This document shows positions 1 through 4,767 of a stretch of DNA of 5,465 nt, one piece after another. The position numbers were made by a program, and so were the translations under genes. How positions within the stretch are numbered: the first letter of the stretch is position 1; the number at the start of each line of letters is the position of its first letter. The stretch is taken from positions 1 through 5,465 of the forward strand of contig JAGBFE010000098.1 in assembly GCA_018109965.1 (NCBI GenBank), given 5' to 3'. This DNA comes from Oscillospiraceae bacterium (GTDB lineage: Bacteria > Bacillota_A > Clostridia > Oscillospirales > Ruminococcaceae). The notes under the pieces were generated by a model, which had not been told where the DNA came from, did not search any database, and saw only the letters and a list, made by a program, of their open reading frames with translations.

Positions 1-607
1 CGGCAGACCGCTGTATCAGTGTGTGTATGATTCCAATATGACACATTCACAGAATCTGCTGAGCCTTGTTGACAATGCTGTATCTGTATGCGGCATAAAA
101 AAAGAAGATATCGACCTTTTTGCAGTGACATTGGGCCCTGGTTCCTTTACCGGTCTGCGCATCGGCATAGCGCTTATCAAAGGGATGGCAATGGCACTGG
201 GCAAACCTTGTGTTGGGGTATCCAGCCTTAAAGCGATGACAGCTTCTGTTGACCTTGACGGTATTGTTATCCCCTGTTTTGATGCAAGACGCGGTCAGGT
301 GTACTGCAATGTCACTGATTGTGGCACAATCATTGCTGATGATGACTGCTGTATGGCTGCAGACCTTGAAAAATATATAACTGCAACGGAAAAAGACATA
401 TATTTCGTTGGTGACGGAAAAGATGTATGTTATAATAAATTTGAAAACTATGACAACGTAAAAAAACATTCTGTACTGATGCCCTGCATAGCTTACGGTG
501 CCTGTCTGCTGGCTGAAAAAATGCCTGCCCAGACACATTTTGAACTCAGTCCGAGCTATCTGAGACTTTCACAGGCAGAAAGAGAATTAAAGGAGAAAAA
601 CAAATGA
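1..607 (+). CDS. tsaB: tRNA threonylcarbamoyladenosine (t6A) biosynthesis protein TsaB, 5'-truncated by window edge
   Basis: TsaB is the non-catalytic ASKHA-fold partner of TsaD. With TsaE it supports transfer of the threonylcarbamoyl group to A37 of ANN-decoding tRNAs in the cytoplasm. The frame is open from base 2, with 201 residues visible before the TGA at 605-607. The family is usually about 220-240 residues, so roughly the first 25-30 are missing, including the N-terminal 'DTS'-type strand. Seen directly: THSQNLL at visible residues 14-20, then the hallmark GPGSFTGLRIG at 45-55 (bases 134-166), then the GKPCVGVSSLKAM segment. A GTG at base 23 could be read as a start, but homology continues upstream of it (PLYQCVYDSN), so it is internal. 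The stop overlaps the rpiB start (ATGA), suggesting translational coupling. The gene upstream may be tsaE, as is common in Firmicutes; this cannot be seen here. Confidence 0.93.
   Translation, partial: GRPLYQCVYDSNMTHSQNLLSLVDNAVSVCGIKKEDIDLFAVTLGPGSFTGLRIGIALIKGMAMALGKPCVGVSSLKAMTASVDLDGIVIPCFDARRGQVYCNVTDCGTIIADDDCCMAADLEKYITATEKDIYFVGDGKDVCYNKFENYDNVKKHSVLMPCIAYGACLLAEKMPAQTHFELSPSYLRLSQAERELKEKNK
589..595 (+). promoter_or_regulatory. Ribosome binding site for rpiB
   Basis: AAAGGAG lies inside the last codons of tsaB, 8 nt before the rpiB ATG at 604. It fixes that start even though the start overlaps the tsaB stop codon. Confidence 0.8.
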
Positions 608-1038
608 TAGTTTTAGCAGCTGATCACGGTGGCTTCCACCTTAAAGAAGAAGTAAAAAAATACCTTGAAGCAAAAGGTGTTGAAATTATGGACGTTGGCA
701 CTTATACTGCTGACAGCGTTGATTATCCTGATATGGCTGTAAAGGGCTGTGAAAAAATTCTCAGCGGAGAATGCGAAAAAGGCATTTTCTTCTGTGGTAC
801 AGGTGTGGGCATTTCCATTGCTGCAAACAAAGTAAAAGGCATCCGTGCCTGCTGTTGCAGCGACCATTTCAGTGCAAAATATACAAGACTGCACAACGAT
901 GCAAACGTTTTGTGCCTTGGCGGCAGAGTTGTAGGTGCAGGCATTGCGTGTGAACTTGCTGATCTGTTTATCGAAACAGAATTTGAAGGCGGCCGTCACG
1001 CAAGACGAGTAGACAAAATTATGGCAATTGAAAAATAA
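604..1038 (+). CDS. rpiB: Ribose-5-phosphate isomerase B (RpiB/LacAB family)
   Basis: RpiB interconverts ribose-5-phosphate and ribulose-5-phosphate in the non-oxidative pentose phosphate pathway, in the cytosol. The 144 residues match the usual family length (about 140-150). Visible motifs in order: the phosphate/sugar-binding N-terminus AADHGG (residues 5-10), DYPDMA (40-45), the active-site CGTGVG (64-69, with Cys64 the presumed proton-transfer base of the Cys-type subfamily), [12 protein letters not shown] (97-108, His97 the presumed ring-opening residue), and the basic [11 protein letters not shown] near the C-terminus (129-139). Cysteine is unusually frequent, with three in a row at 83-85. 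LacA/LacB or allose-6-P isomerase relatives are possible, but there are no sugar-catabolism neighbours and the operon is housekeeping, which favours RpiB. The gene overlaps the tsaB stop by ATGA and is followed by upp after 20 nt. Confidence 0.93.
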   Translation: MIVLAADHGGFHLKEEVKKYLEAKGVEIMDVGTYTADSVDYPDMAVKGCEKILSGECEKGIFFCGTGVGISIAANKVKGIRACCCSDHFSAKYTRLHNDANVLCLGGRVVGAGIACELADLFIETEFEGGRHARRVDKIMAIEK

Positions 1039-1043
1039 ACACA

Positions 1044-1050
1044 AAAGGAG
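1044..1050 (+). promoter_or_regulatory. Ribosome binding site for upp
   Basis: AAAGGAG ends 8 nt before the ATG at 1059, in the 20-nt gap after rpiB. The gap leaves no room for a separate promoter or attenuator, so upp is probably co-transcribed with tsaB and rpiB. Confidence 0.8.
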
Positions 1051-1058
1051 AATTTGAT

Positions 1059-1688
1059 ATGTCAAACGTTGTTATTCTTGACCATCCTCTTATAAAACAC
1101 AAGGTTGCTATTATGCGCAACAAAGAAACAGGCACAAAGGAATTTAAGGAAGTTGCAAAGGAAATTGCAATGCTTATGTGCTACGAAGCAACAAGAAACC
1201 TTGCTGTTGAAGATGTTGAAATAGAAACCCCTATCACCACAACAACCTGTCAGATGCTCAGCGGCAGAAAGCTGGCAATTGTGCCTATTCTGCGTGCAGG
1301 TCTCGGTATGGTTGACGGTATGCTGGCACTGGTGCCTTCCGCAAAAATCGGTCACATTGGCCTTTACCGTGACGAAGAAACACTTGAACCTGTGGAATAC
1401 TACTGCAAAATGCCAAGTGACATTGCTGAAAGAGATGTTTTTGTGGTTGACCCTATGCTTGCAACAGGCGGCAGTGCCTGCGATGCAATCAAGCTTATCA
1501 AAGCCCGCGGCGCAAAAAACATCAAATTTATGTGCCTCATTGCAGCACCGGAAGGTATAAAAAAACTGACCGAAACACACCCTGATGTAGATGTGTACTG
1601 TGCAGCACTTGACAGTCATCTTAATGAACACGGATACATTGTTCCGGGTCTTGGTGACGCAGGTGACAGAATTTTCGGTACAAAATAA
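1059..1688 (+). CDS. upp: Uracil phosphoribosyltransferase
   Basis: Upp makes UMP from uracil and PRPP, the main uracil-salvage step, in the cytosol. The 209 residues match the bacterial Upp length. Visible signatures: the N-terminal HPLIKHK (9-15), the [13 protein letters not shown] region, [12 protein letters not shown] (76-87), the YRDEET..PVEYY flexible-loop region (103-115), the PRPP-binding loop DPMLATGGS (131-139), and the C-terminal uracil-binding [13 protein letters not shown] (192-204). All key motifs are intact, so the enzyme is expected to be active. It is the last gene of the tsaB-rpiB-upp unit and is followed at once by a strong terminator. There is no PyrR-type attenuator immediately upstream, so any pyrimidine control would have to act at the unseen operon promoter. 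Confidence 0.97.
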   Translation: MSNVVILDHPLIKHKVAIMRNKETGTKEFKEVAKEIAMLMCYEATRNLAVEDVEIETPITTTTCQMLSGRKLAIVPILRAGLGMVDGMLALVPSAKIGHIGLYRDEETLEPVEYYCKMPSDIAERDVFVVDPMLATGGSACDAIKLIKARGAKNIKFMCLIAAPEGIKKLTETHPDVDVYCAALDSHLNEHGYIVPGLGDAGDRIFGTK

Positions 1689-1697
1689 TGCAACATA

Positions 1698-1735
1698 AAA
1701 AGTCCTGATTTACGATATCAGGACTTTTGTTTTTA
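1698..1735 (+). terminator. Rho-independent terminator of the tsaB-rpiB-upp operon
   Basis: There is a perfect 12-bp stem, AAAAGTCCTGAT (1698-1709) with ATCAGGACTTTT (1717-1728), and a 7-nt loop. The stem's own T run is followed by GTTTTT. It starts 10 nt after the upp stop. The A run on the left arm would give a U tract on the other strand too, so it may work in both directions. Confidence 0.92.
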
Positions 1736-1775
1736 TCATCAGTTGTTGCCTCTGACAGTATAATTCACCCTCACA

Positions 1776-1810
1776 TAAAAAAGCACCTGCAATGCAGGTG
1801 CTTTCATTTT
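1776..1810 (-). terminator. Terminator of the zinc-ribbon gene, probably bidirectional
   Basis: There is a perfect 11-bp stem, AAAGCACCTGC (1780-1790) with GCAGGTGCTTT (1794-1804), and a 3-nt loop. On the - strand it ends in six Ts (bases 1777-1782), 43 nt past the stop of the zinc-ribbon gene. On the + strand CATTTTTT follows the stem, so it could also back up the upp terminator. It sits between two convergent transcription units. Confidence 0.9.
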
Positions 1811-1846
1811 TTGCCTAGGGGAGATGGGATATTTGCCTATTTTTAA

Positions 1847-2122
1847 TTATTCGCCTTTTTCAGCTGCGTAACATTCGCTGCAAAGAACTGGTCTGTCTTC
1901 TCTTGGTTTAAATGGAACTCTTGCTTCCTTACCACATTTTGCACATACTGCTGTATGGTATTCTCTCTGACCGCGAACCTGATTTTTTCTTGCGTCACGG
2001 CAAGATTTACATCTCTGCGGTTCGTTTTCAAAGCCTCTTTCTGCATAAAATTCCTGTTCGCCTGCTGTGAAAGTGAATTCTTGTCCGCAATCTTTGCAAA
2101 CTAAAACTTTGTCTTGATACAT
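1847..2122 (-). CDS. Tandem zinc-ribbon protein of unknown function (zf-trcl plus CxxC-x17-CxxC modules)
   Basis: This 91-residue soluble protein has no signal peptide or membrane segment. It contains two four-cysteine zinc sites. The first is C9-x2-C12-x25-C38-x2-C41, with TFTAGEQEFYAERGF between the cysteine pairs, which is characteristic of the 'probable zinc-ribbon' (zf-trcl-like) family. The second is C60-x2-C63-x17-C81-x2-C84, with VPFKPREDRPVLC, matching the CxxC-x17-CxxC domain family. All eight cysteines are present. An arginine/lysine-rich linker (residues 42-53) joins the modules. These features suggest nucleic-acid or ribosome contact, but that is inference and no function is established to my knowledge. 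The ATG at 2122 has AAGGAGA 8 nt upstream. The sigma factor gene ends 113 nt upstream on the same strand with no clear terminator between, so read-through is possible. Confidence 0.85.
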   Translation of the reverse strand: MYQDKVLVCKDCGQEFTFTAGEQEFYAERGFENEPQRCKSCRDARKNQVRGQREYHTAVCAKCGKEARVPFKPREDRPVLCSECYAAEKGE

Positions 2123-2130
2123 AGGGTATC

Positions 2131-2137
2131 TCTCCTT
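2131..2137 (-). promoter_or_regulatory. Ribosome binding site of the zinc-ribbon gene
   Basis: On the - strand this reads AAGGAGA, 8 nt before the ATG at 2122. It settles the start. Confidence 0.8.
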
Positions 2138-2152
2138 AAAAAAATGTATTTG

Positions 2153-2211
2153 GCCCTTAAAACATAATTACCATTGCTTTGCTTACTCTGCAGAGGCTTT
2201 GAGGTAAGGGC
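2153..2211 (-). repeat. Inverted repeat GCCCTTA / TAAGGGC in the leader of the zinc-ribbon gene
   Basis: GCCCTTA (2153-2159) and TAAGGGC (2205-2211) are exact complements 45 nt apart. They lie between the sigma factor stop and the zinc-ribbon start. The enclosed segment holds the 10-bp palindrome CTCTGCAGAG (2187-2196). In RNA this could close a structured leader, or the arms could be unrelated. No known riboswitch is recognised. Confidence 0.35.
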
Positions 2212-2235
2212 TTTATAATAAAGACTTATCCGTCC

Positions 2236-2772
2236 CTATTTACGCAGTTTTTTGTGTATTCTCTGCACCGCATTGTTGATAGCCTTTTCGTCACGCTTTG
2301 TCATCTGTGCAATTTCTTTGTAGGAATATTGCATCATATACAGCGAAAAAACCAAAAACTCAAACTTTGACAGTTTTTGCCGTGCTATATCAATAAACTC
2401 CTTGTTCTGCTCCTTGACCAGAAAATCAATTTCGGGATTTTTTTGAAAATCCTCCTCATCCAGACTTTTTGCTGTATTTAAAATCTGATGCTTCTGGCTT
2501 TGGCTGGAGTTGTGCGCCGTGATTATATTATTCAAAATACATTTTTTGGCGTAGGTAGCAAACCTTGCGCCATTGTCAGGGGAATAGCTCAATATAGCTT
2601 TGAATAATCCGATATTGCCCTCCTGTACAGCGTCTTCAAAATCAAAATACGGTGTGCGCAGTTTGCTGGCACAGGCTTCTATTGAACTTTTGAAATATTT
2701 GAAAATATATTCAATATCTTCGTCAGACCCCTGCTTTGCAAGGGCAACGCACTGTTCCATTTCTTTTTGCAC
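2236..2772 (-). CDS. SigH-like sigma-70 family RNA polymerase sigma factor
   Basis: This predicted RNA polymerase sigma subunit directs promoter choice. Counting from the GTG at 2772 it has 178 residues. Region 2 (about residues 44-86) has DFEDAVQEGNIGLFKAILSY, then NGARFATYAKKCI and NNIITA. The end resembles SigH (CITRQIITA), not the housekeeping FATYAYWWIRQAI. Region 4 (about 134-178) is a helix-turn-helix: YSYKEIAQMTKRDEKAINNAVQRI, again like SigH. There is no region 1.1 and no obvious region 3. The frame stays open up to a TTG at 2877, but that lies in the upstream gene's terminator, and a consensus promoter at 2824-2852 starts transcription near 2817. The GTG is preceded by AGAGG (2783-2787, 10-nt spacing). 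An ATG at 2760 (174 residues) and an ATG at 2811 are alternatives. No anti-sigma gene is adjacent. A SigH paralogue or phage/element sigma remains possible. Confidence 0.8.
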   Translation of the reverse strand: MQKEMEQCVALAKQGSDEDIEYIFKYFKSSIEACASKLRTPYFDFEDAVQEGNIGLFKAILSYSPDNGARFATYAKKCILNNIITAHNSSQSQKHQILNTAKSLDEEDFQKNPEIDFLVKEQNKEFIDIARQKLSKFEFLVFSLYMMQYSYKEIAQMTKRDEKAINNAVQRIHKKLRK

Positions 2773-2810
2773 TGGTATGATACCTCTGAACGCTTTTATG
2801 GACAATATCA

Positions 2811-2820
2811 TTGTATACAA
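2811..2820. promoter_or_regulatory. Palindrome TTGTATACAA at the predicted transcription start of the sigma gene
   Basis: This perfect 10-bp palindrome covers the expected +1 (about 2817), directly downstream of the -10 box. Its position would suit a repressor operator. Ten-base palindromes occur by chance several times in a window this size, so it is only a candidate. Confidence 0.25.
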
Positions 2821-2823
2821 CAT

Positions 2824-2852
2824 ATTATACAAAAATTTTGAACCTATGTCAA
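2824..2852 (-). promoter_or_regulatory. Consensus sigma-A promoter of the sigma factor gene
   Basis: On the - strand: -35 TTGACA (2847-2852), a 17-bp spacer and -10 TATAAT (2824-2829). Both hexamers match the vegetative consensus exactly. The predicted start is near 2817, leaving about 44 nt of leader before the GTG at 2772. Because the promoter lies inside the longest open frame, it argues against the TTG start at 2877. Confidence 0.85.
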
Positions 2853-2875
2853 TTTTTTTATCACTGTATATACGC

Positions 2876-2918
2876 AAAAAAGGTGCCTGGGCCAGTCTAT
2901 ACTGCGCTCAGTCACCTT
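2876..2918 (-). terminator. Rho-independent terminator of the MATE gene
   Basis: Read on the - strand, AAGGTGACTG (2918-2909) pairs with CAGGCACCTT (2889-2880) with one mismatch, followed by a run of Ts (bases 2876-2881). The 19-nt loop contains smaller stems (ACTG/CAGT and CTG/CAG) that could form instead of the inner part. It starts 7 nt past the MATE stop and separates that gene from the sigma factor promoter. Confidence 0.75.
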
Positions 2919-2924
2919 AATTTA

Positions 2925-4292
2925 TCATATATCTTCTCTTGTAACAGTTCTTATCCATCTTCCCGATGCAATGCGCCAGATTTCGATGAATATTTTTATA
3001 AATGCATCACAACGCATTGACAGGTACACCAGCGGTGCCGGTGCCTTGATTACAAGCCCAAGCAGCACACTTAACGGTATATTTATAAGCCACATGCCAC
3101 CACCGTCCAGTGCCAGTGCCAGCTTTGTGTCCCCGCCGCCGCGCAGAACGCCAACAATGTTAACGATGTCAATGGCTGCCAGAGGCTGAATTAAAATTAC
3201 AACTGTCAGCATCTGGAATGCTGCAAGCTTTGCCTGCGGAGTAATATTGTAGATGGAAAGGAACGGATTTCTGACAAGCAGTACCACCAGTGACATTACA
3301 ACACCTATACAGAAAGCTGTAAGATTGATTGTAGCCGCTGTTTTCTGTGCGCGTTCCAGTTTGCCCTGACCAATCGTTTTGCCGCAGATAACCGCTGCTG
3401 CATTTGCAACACCGAATGTAAATACCGATGAAAGATTGTAGATAACGTTTACAACACTGTTTGCCGCAACAAAGGTGGAACCTATGTGTCCCATAATAAT
3501 CCCGGTTGTAACACTGCCCATACCCCAGATGAGCTCGTTGCCCATAACCGGCAGTGCGTGATGGATAAAGTCAGGTATAAGACTTTTGTCAACCTTGAAC
3601 ATACAGTGCCATTTGAAACCGATTTTCTTCTCAATAAAATACATATAGACAAAGGCACACACAAATTCAAACACTCGTGCTGCAACTGTACCTATGGCTG
3701 CACCCTGCACACCCAATGCCGGAGCACCGAATTTACCGAAAATGAACATATAGTTTACAATTACATTTACAAAAAATGACATTGCATAAACTGTTGTACT
3801 TACCTTCACCTGTTCAACACCGCGCAGTGCAAGGAAATAGCAGTTTGACAAGGAGTAAAACACAAAACCGAAAGAAAGTGTTTTAAGATATTTTACGCCT
3901 GCTGCAATAACCTCTGCCTCGTTGGAAAACAACGACATTATCTGTTCTGTAAAGAAAAACGCCGCCAGTGAAAAACAGATGGATATAACAAACATTGTCA
4001 TTGTGGAAATACGCATTACCCTGCGTATAACCTCTGTATTGCCTTTGCCCCAGTACTGTGAAATAAGCACCGAAGCACCGCCACACACACCAAAGCCTGC
4101 AATCATCATAAGGAAAAACGTCTGTCCGCCAAGATTTGCACCGGAAACTGCAATGTCACCCAGTTCACCCAGCATAATTGTATCCATAGCGGATACACCG
4201 TGGTTGATAACATTCTGCATTGCTATCGGCAGTGCAATAGCCACAAGCGCCTTGAAATATTCTCTGTCAAAAACAAAATGTTTTTTTAACAT
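2925..4292 (-). CDS. MATE family efflux transporter (multidrug/cation antiporter)
   Basis: This integral membrane protein of 455 residues has the standard MATE length and about 12 predicted membrane helices in two related halves. MATE proteins export cationic drugs or metabolites in exchange for Na+ or H+. Seen in the N-half: IALPIAMQNVINHGVSAMDTI (from about residue 19), the MLGELGDIAVSGANLGGQ loop (40-57) and SQYWGKGN (78-85). The C-half repeats the pattern: ALPVMGNELIWGMGS, the IMGHIGSTFVAANSV segment, GKTIGQGK, and the characteristic VGVLRGGGDTK followed by WLINIPLSVLLGLV. The ATG at 4292 has AAAGGAGA just upstream. Several MATE subfamilies look alike and substrate cannot be read from sequence, so no symbol is given. 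It is a single-gene unit, with a tRNA terminator upstream and its own terminator downstream. No regulator gene is adjacent. Confidence 0.95.
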   Translation of the reverse strand: MLKKHFVFDREYFKALVAIALPIAMQNVINHGVSAMDTIMLGELGDIAVSGANLGGQTFFLMMIAGFGVCGGASVLISQYWGKGNTEVIRRVMRISTMTMFVISICFSLAAFFFTEQIMSLFSNEAEVIAAGVKYLKTLSFGFVFYSLSNCYFLALRGVEQVKVSTTVYAMSFFVNVIVNYMFIFGKFGAPALGVQGAAIGTVAARVFEFVCAFVYMYFIEKKIGFKWHCMFKVDKSLIPDFIHHALPVMGNELIWGMGSVTTGIIMGHIGSTFVAANSVVNVIYNLSSVFTFGVANAAAVICGKTIGQGKLERAQKTAATINLTAFCIGVVMSLVVLLVRNPFLSIYNITPQAKLAAFQMLTVVILIQPLAAIDIVNIVGVLRGGGDTKLALALDGGGMWLINIPLSVLLGLVIKAPAPLVYLSMRCDAFIKIFIEIWRIASGRWIRTVTREDI

Positions 4293-4296
4293 ATAT

Positions 4297-4304
4297 TCTC
4301 CTTT
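4297..4304 (-). promoter_or_regulatory. Ribosome binding site of the MATE gene
   Basis: On the - strand this reads AAAGGAGA, 4 nt before the ATG at 4292. The core GGAG sits at usable spacing and supports the start. Confidence 0.75.
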
Positions 4305-4331
4305 GCTGTATTTATCAAAATATGTAAAAAT

Positions 4332-4358
4332 TATATGATCATCCTTATATATACAACA
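4332..4358 (-). promoter_or_regulatory. Possible promoter of the MATE gene
   Basis: On the - strand, TTGTAT (4353-4358) and TATAAT (4332-4337) flank a 15-bp spacer, shorter than the ideal 17. The -10 is a perfect match. The region between the tRNA terminator and the MATE ribosome site is very AT-rich, with other weak candidates, so this is tentative. Confidence 0.35.
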
Positions 4359-4375
4359 TATAAAAGTTTATAACA

Positions 4376-4395
4376 TATTGCATATAAAGGCAATA
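4376..4395. repeat. Inverted repeat TATTGC / GCAATA upstream of the MATE gene
   Basis: TATTGC (4376-4381) and GCAATA (4390-4395) flank 8 nt. It lies about 85 nt before the MATE start, in the only stretch that could hold its control elements. It could be an operator, but AT-rich composition makes chance repeats likely. Confidence 0.25.
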
Positions 4396-4424
4396 GAAAA
4401 GTCTTTCGTAAAGAGCTATTTCGT

Positions 4425-4461
4425 AAAATAAAAAAGTCCCGACTTATCAGTCGAGACCTTT
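4425..4461 (-). terminator. Rho-independent terminator of the tRNA-Leu gene
   Basis: On the - strand, GTCTCGACT (4457-4449) pairs with AGTCGGGAC (4444-4436) across a 4-nt loop, with one T-G wobble. The stem can extend outward through AAAAG/TTTTT pairing. Six Ts and a further T stretch follow (bases 4425-4435). It begins directly after the encoded CCA end and insulates MATE from tRNA transcription. Confidence 0.88.
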
Positions 4462-4548
4462 TGGTGCCGGTGGTCGGGGTCGAACCGACACGGTATCACT
4501 ACCACAGGATTTTGAGTCCAGCACGTCTGCCAATTCCATCACACCGGC
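4462..4548 (-). tRNA. tRNA-Leu, anticodon CAA (decodes UUG), CCA end encoded
   Basis: This is a complete 87-nt class II tRNA read on the - strand. The acceptor stem GCCGGTG (4548-4542) pairs exactly with CACCGGC (4472-4466), followed by discriminator A (4465) and a genomically encoded CCA (4464-4462). The D arm contains GGAATTGGCAGA. The anticodon loop is CTCAAAA (4516-4510), giving anticodon CAA at 4514-4512. The long variable arm, stem GGTA/TACC with loop GTGA, and discriminator A identify leucine. The T arm is GTCGG-TTCGACC-CCGAC. One oddity: the anticodon stem CTGGA/TCCTG has a U-U mismatch at its second pair (positions 28-42, bases 4520 and 4506). The other stems pair, with a U-G wobble in the D stem, so the gene is probably functional. 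Confidence 0.97.
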
Positions 4549-4563
4549 TTAAACAGCTTTATT

Positions 4564-4592
4564 ATTATACAGTACAACCATCAAAATTGCAA
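4564..4592 (-). promoter_or_regulatory. Promoter of the tRNA-Leu gene
   Basis: On the - strand: -35 TTGCAA (4587-4592, 4 of 6 consensus), a 17-bp spacer and -10 TATAAT (4564-4569, perfect). The predicted start, near 4557, is about 9 nt before the mature tRNA 5' end. Confidence 0.82.
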
Positions 4593-4755
4593 GAGTTTTT
4601 TTCATTTTTTATAAAAAAGCAGCTTATTATTTTATCCTTTTTTTGCAATAATATGTAAAAATTTGCCATTTTGTATATGTTTTTGCTGTTTGTTTTTTGT
4701 TTTGATTTATTTTAACAGACAATACTTTTTAATAATTCAGCAATTAAACTGTTTT
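4593..4755. other. AT-rich intergenic region between divergent tRNA-Leu and DUF969 transcription units
   Basis: No coding frame with start, ribosome site and plausible product is visible. It holds long T runs, a 14-bp palindrome TTTTTTATAAAAAA (4605-4618), and a partial copy (CAGCTTATTATT, 4620-4631) of the tRNA -10 region (CAGCTTTATTATT, 4554-4566). The DUF969 promoter should lie here, but no hexamer pair with good spacing stands out. TTGATT at about 4702 is the best partial -35, without a convincing -10. Confidence 0.5.
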
Positions 4756-4761
4756 TAGGAG
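4756..4761 (+). promoter_or_regulatory. Ribosome binding site of the DUF969 gene
   Basis: TAGGAG ends 6 nt before the ATG at 4768 and supports that start. Confidence 0.75.
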
Positions 4762-4767
4762 TATTTT

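Noticed and set aside
47..538. Long antisense frame opposite tsaB
   Set aside because: It is a compositional shadow: no ribosome site, no recognisable domain, and the opposite strand is clearly TsaB.
613..1631. Antisense frames opposite rpiB and upp (613-1065 and 1062-1631)
   Set aside because: They are cysteine/phenylalanine-rich, low-complexity translations typical of reverse-strand shadows; the + strand genes are certain.
1810..1839. Direct repeat TTTGCCTA (1810-1817 and 1832-1839)
   Set aside because: It is only 8 bp and in spacer DNA between a terminator and a stop codon; chance is the simplest explanation.
2211..2223. CTTTATAATAAAG as a terminator for the sigma gene
   Set aside because: The stem is only 5 bp and AT-only, and no T run follows on the - strand, so no terminator is claimed after this gene.
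2236..2877. The 213-residue, TTG-started version of the sigma factor
   Set aside because: There is no ribosome site, the TTG is within the MATE terminator's U tract, and a consensus promoter lies downstream of it.
3922..4338. + strand frame of 138 codons over the MATE 5' end
   Set aside because: It is antisense to strongly conserved MATE sequence, with no ribosome site or family match.
4462..4548. tRNA-Leu as an integration site for a mobile element
   Set aside because: There is no integrase gene, and I see no duplicated tRNA 3' segment or flanking foreign genes in the window.
4461..4658. + strand frame of 65 codons
   Set aside because: It is antisense to the tRNA-Leu gene and runs into AT-rich intergenic DNA. 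The VGVEPTRYH peptide is a well-known false translation of tRNA antisense sequence.
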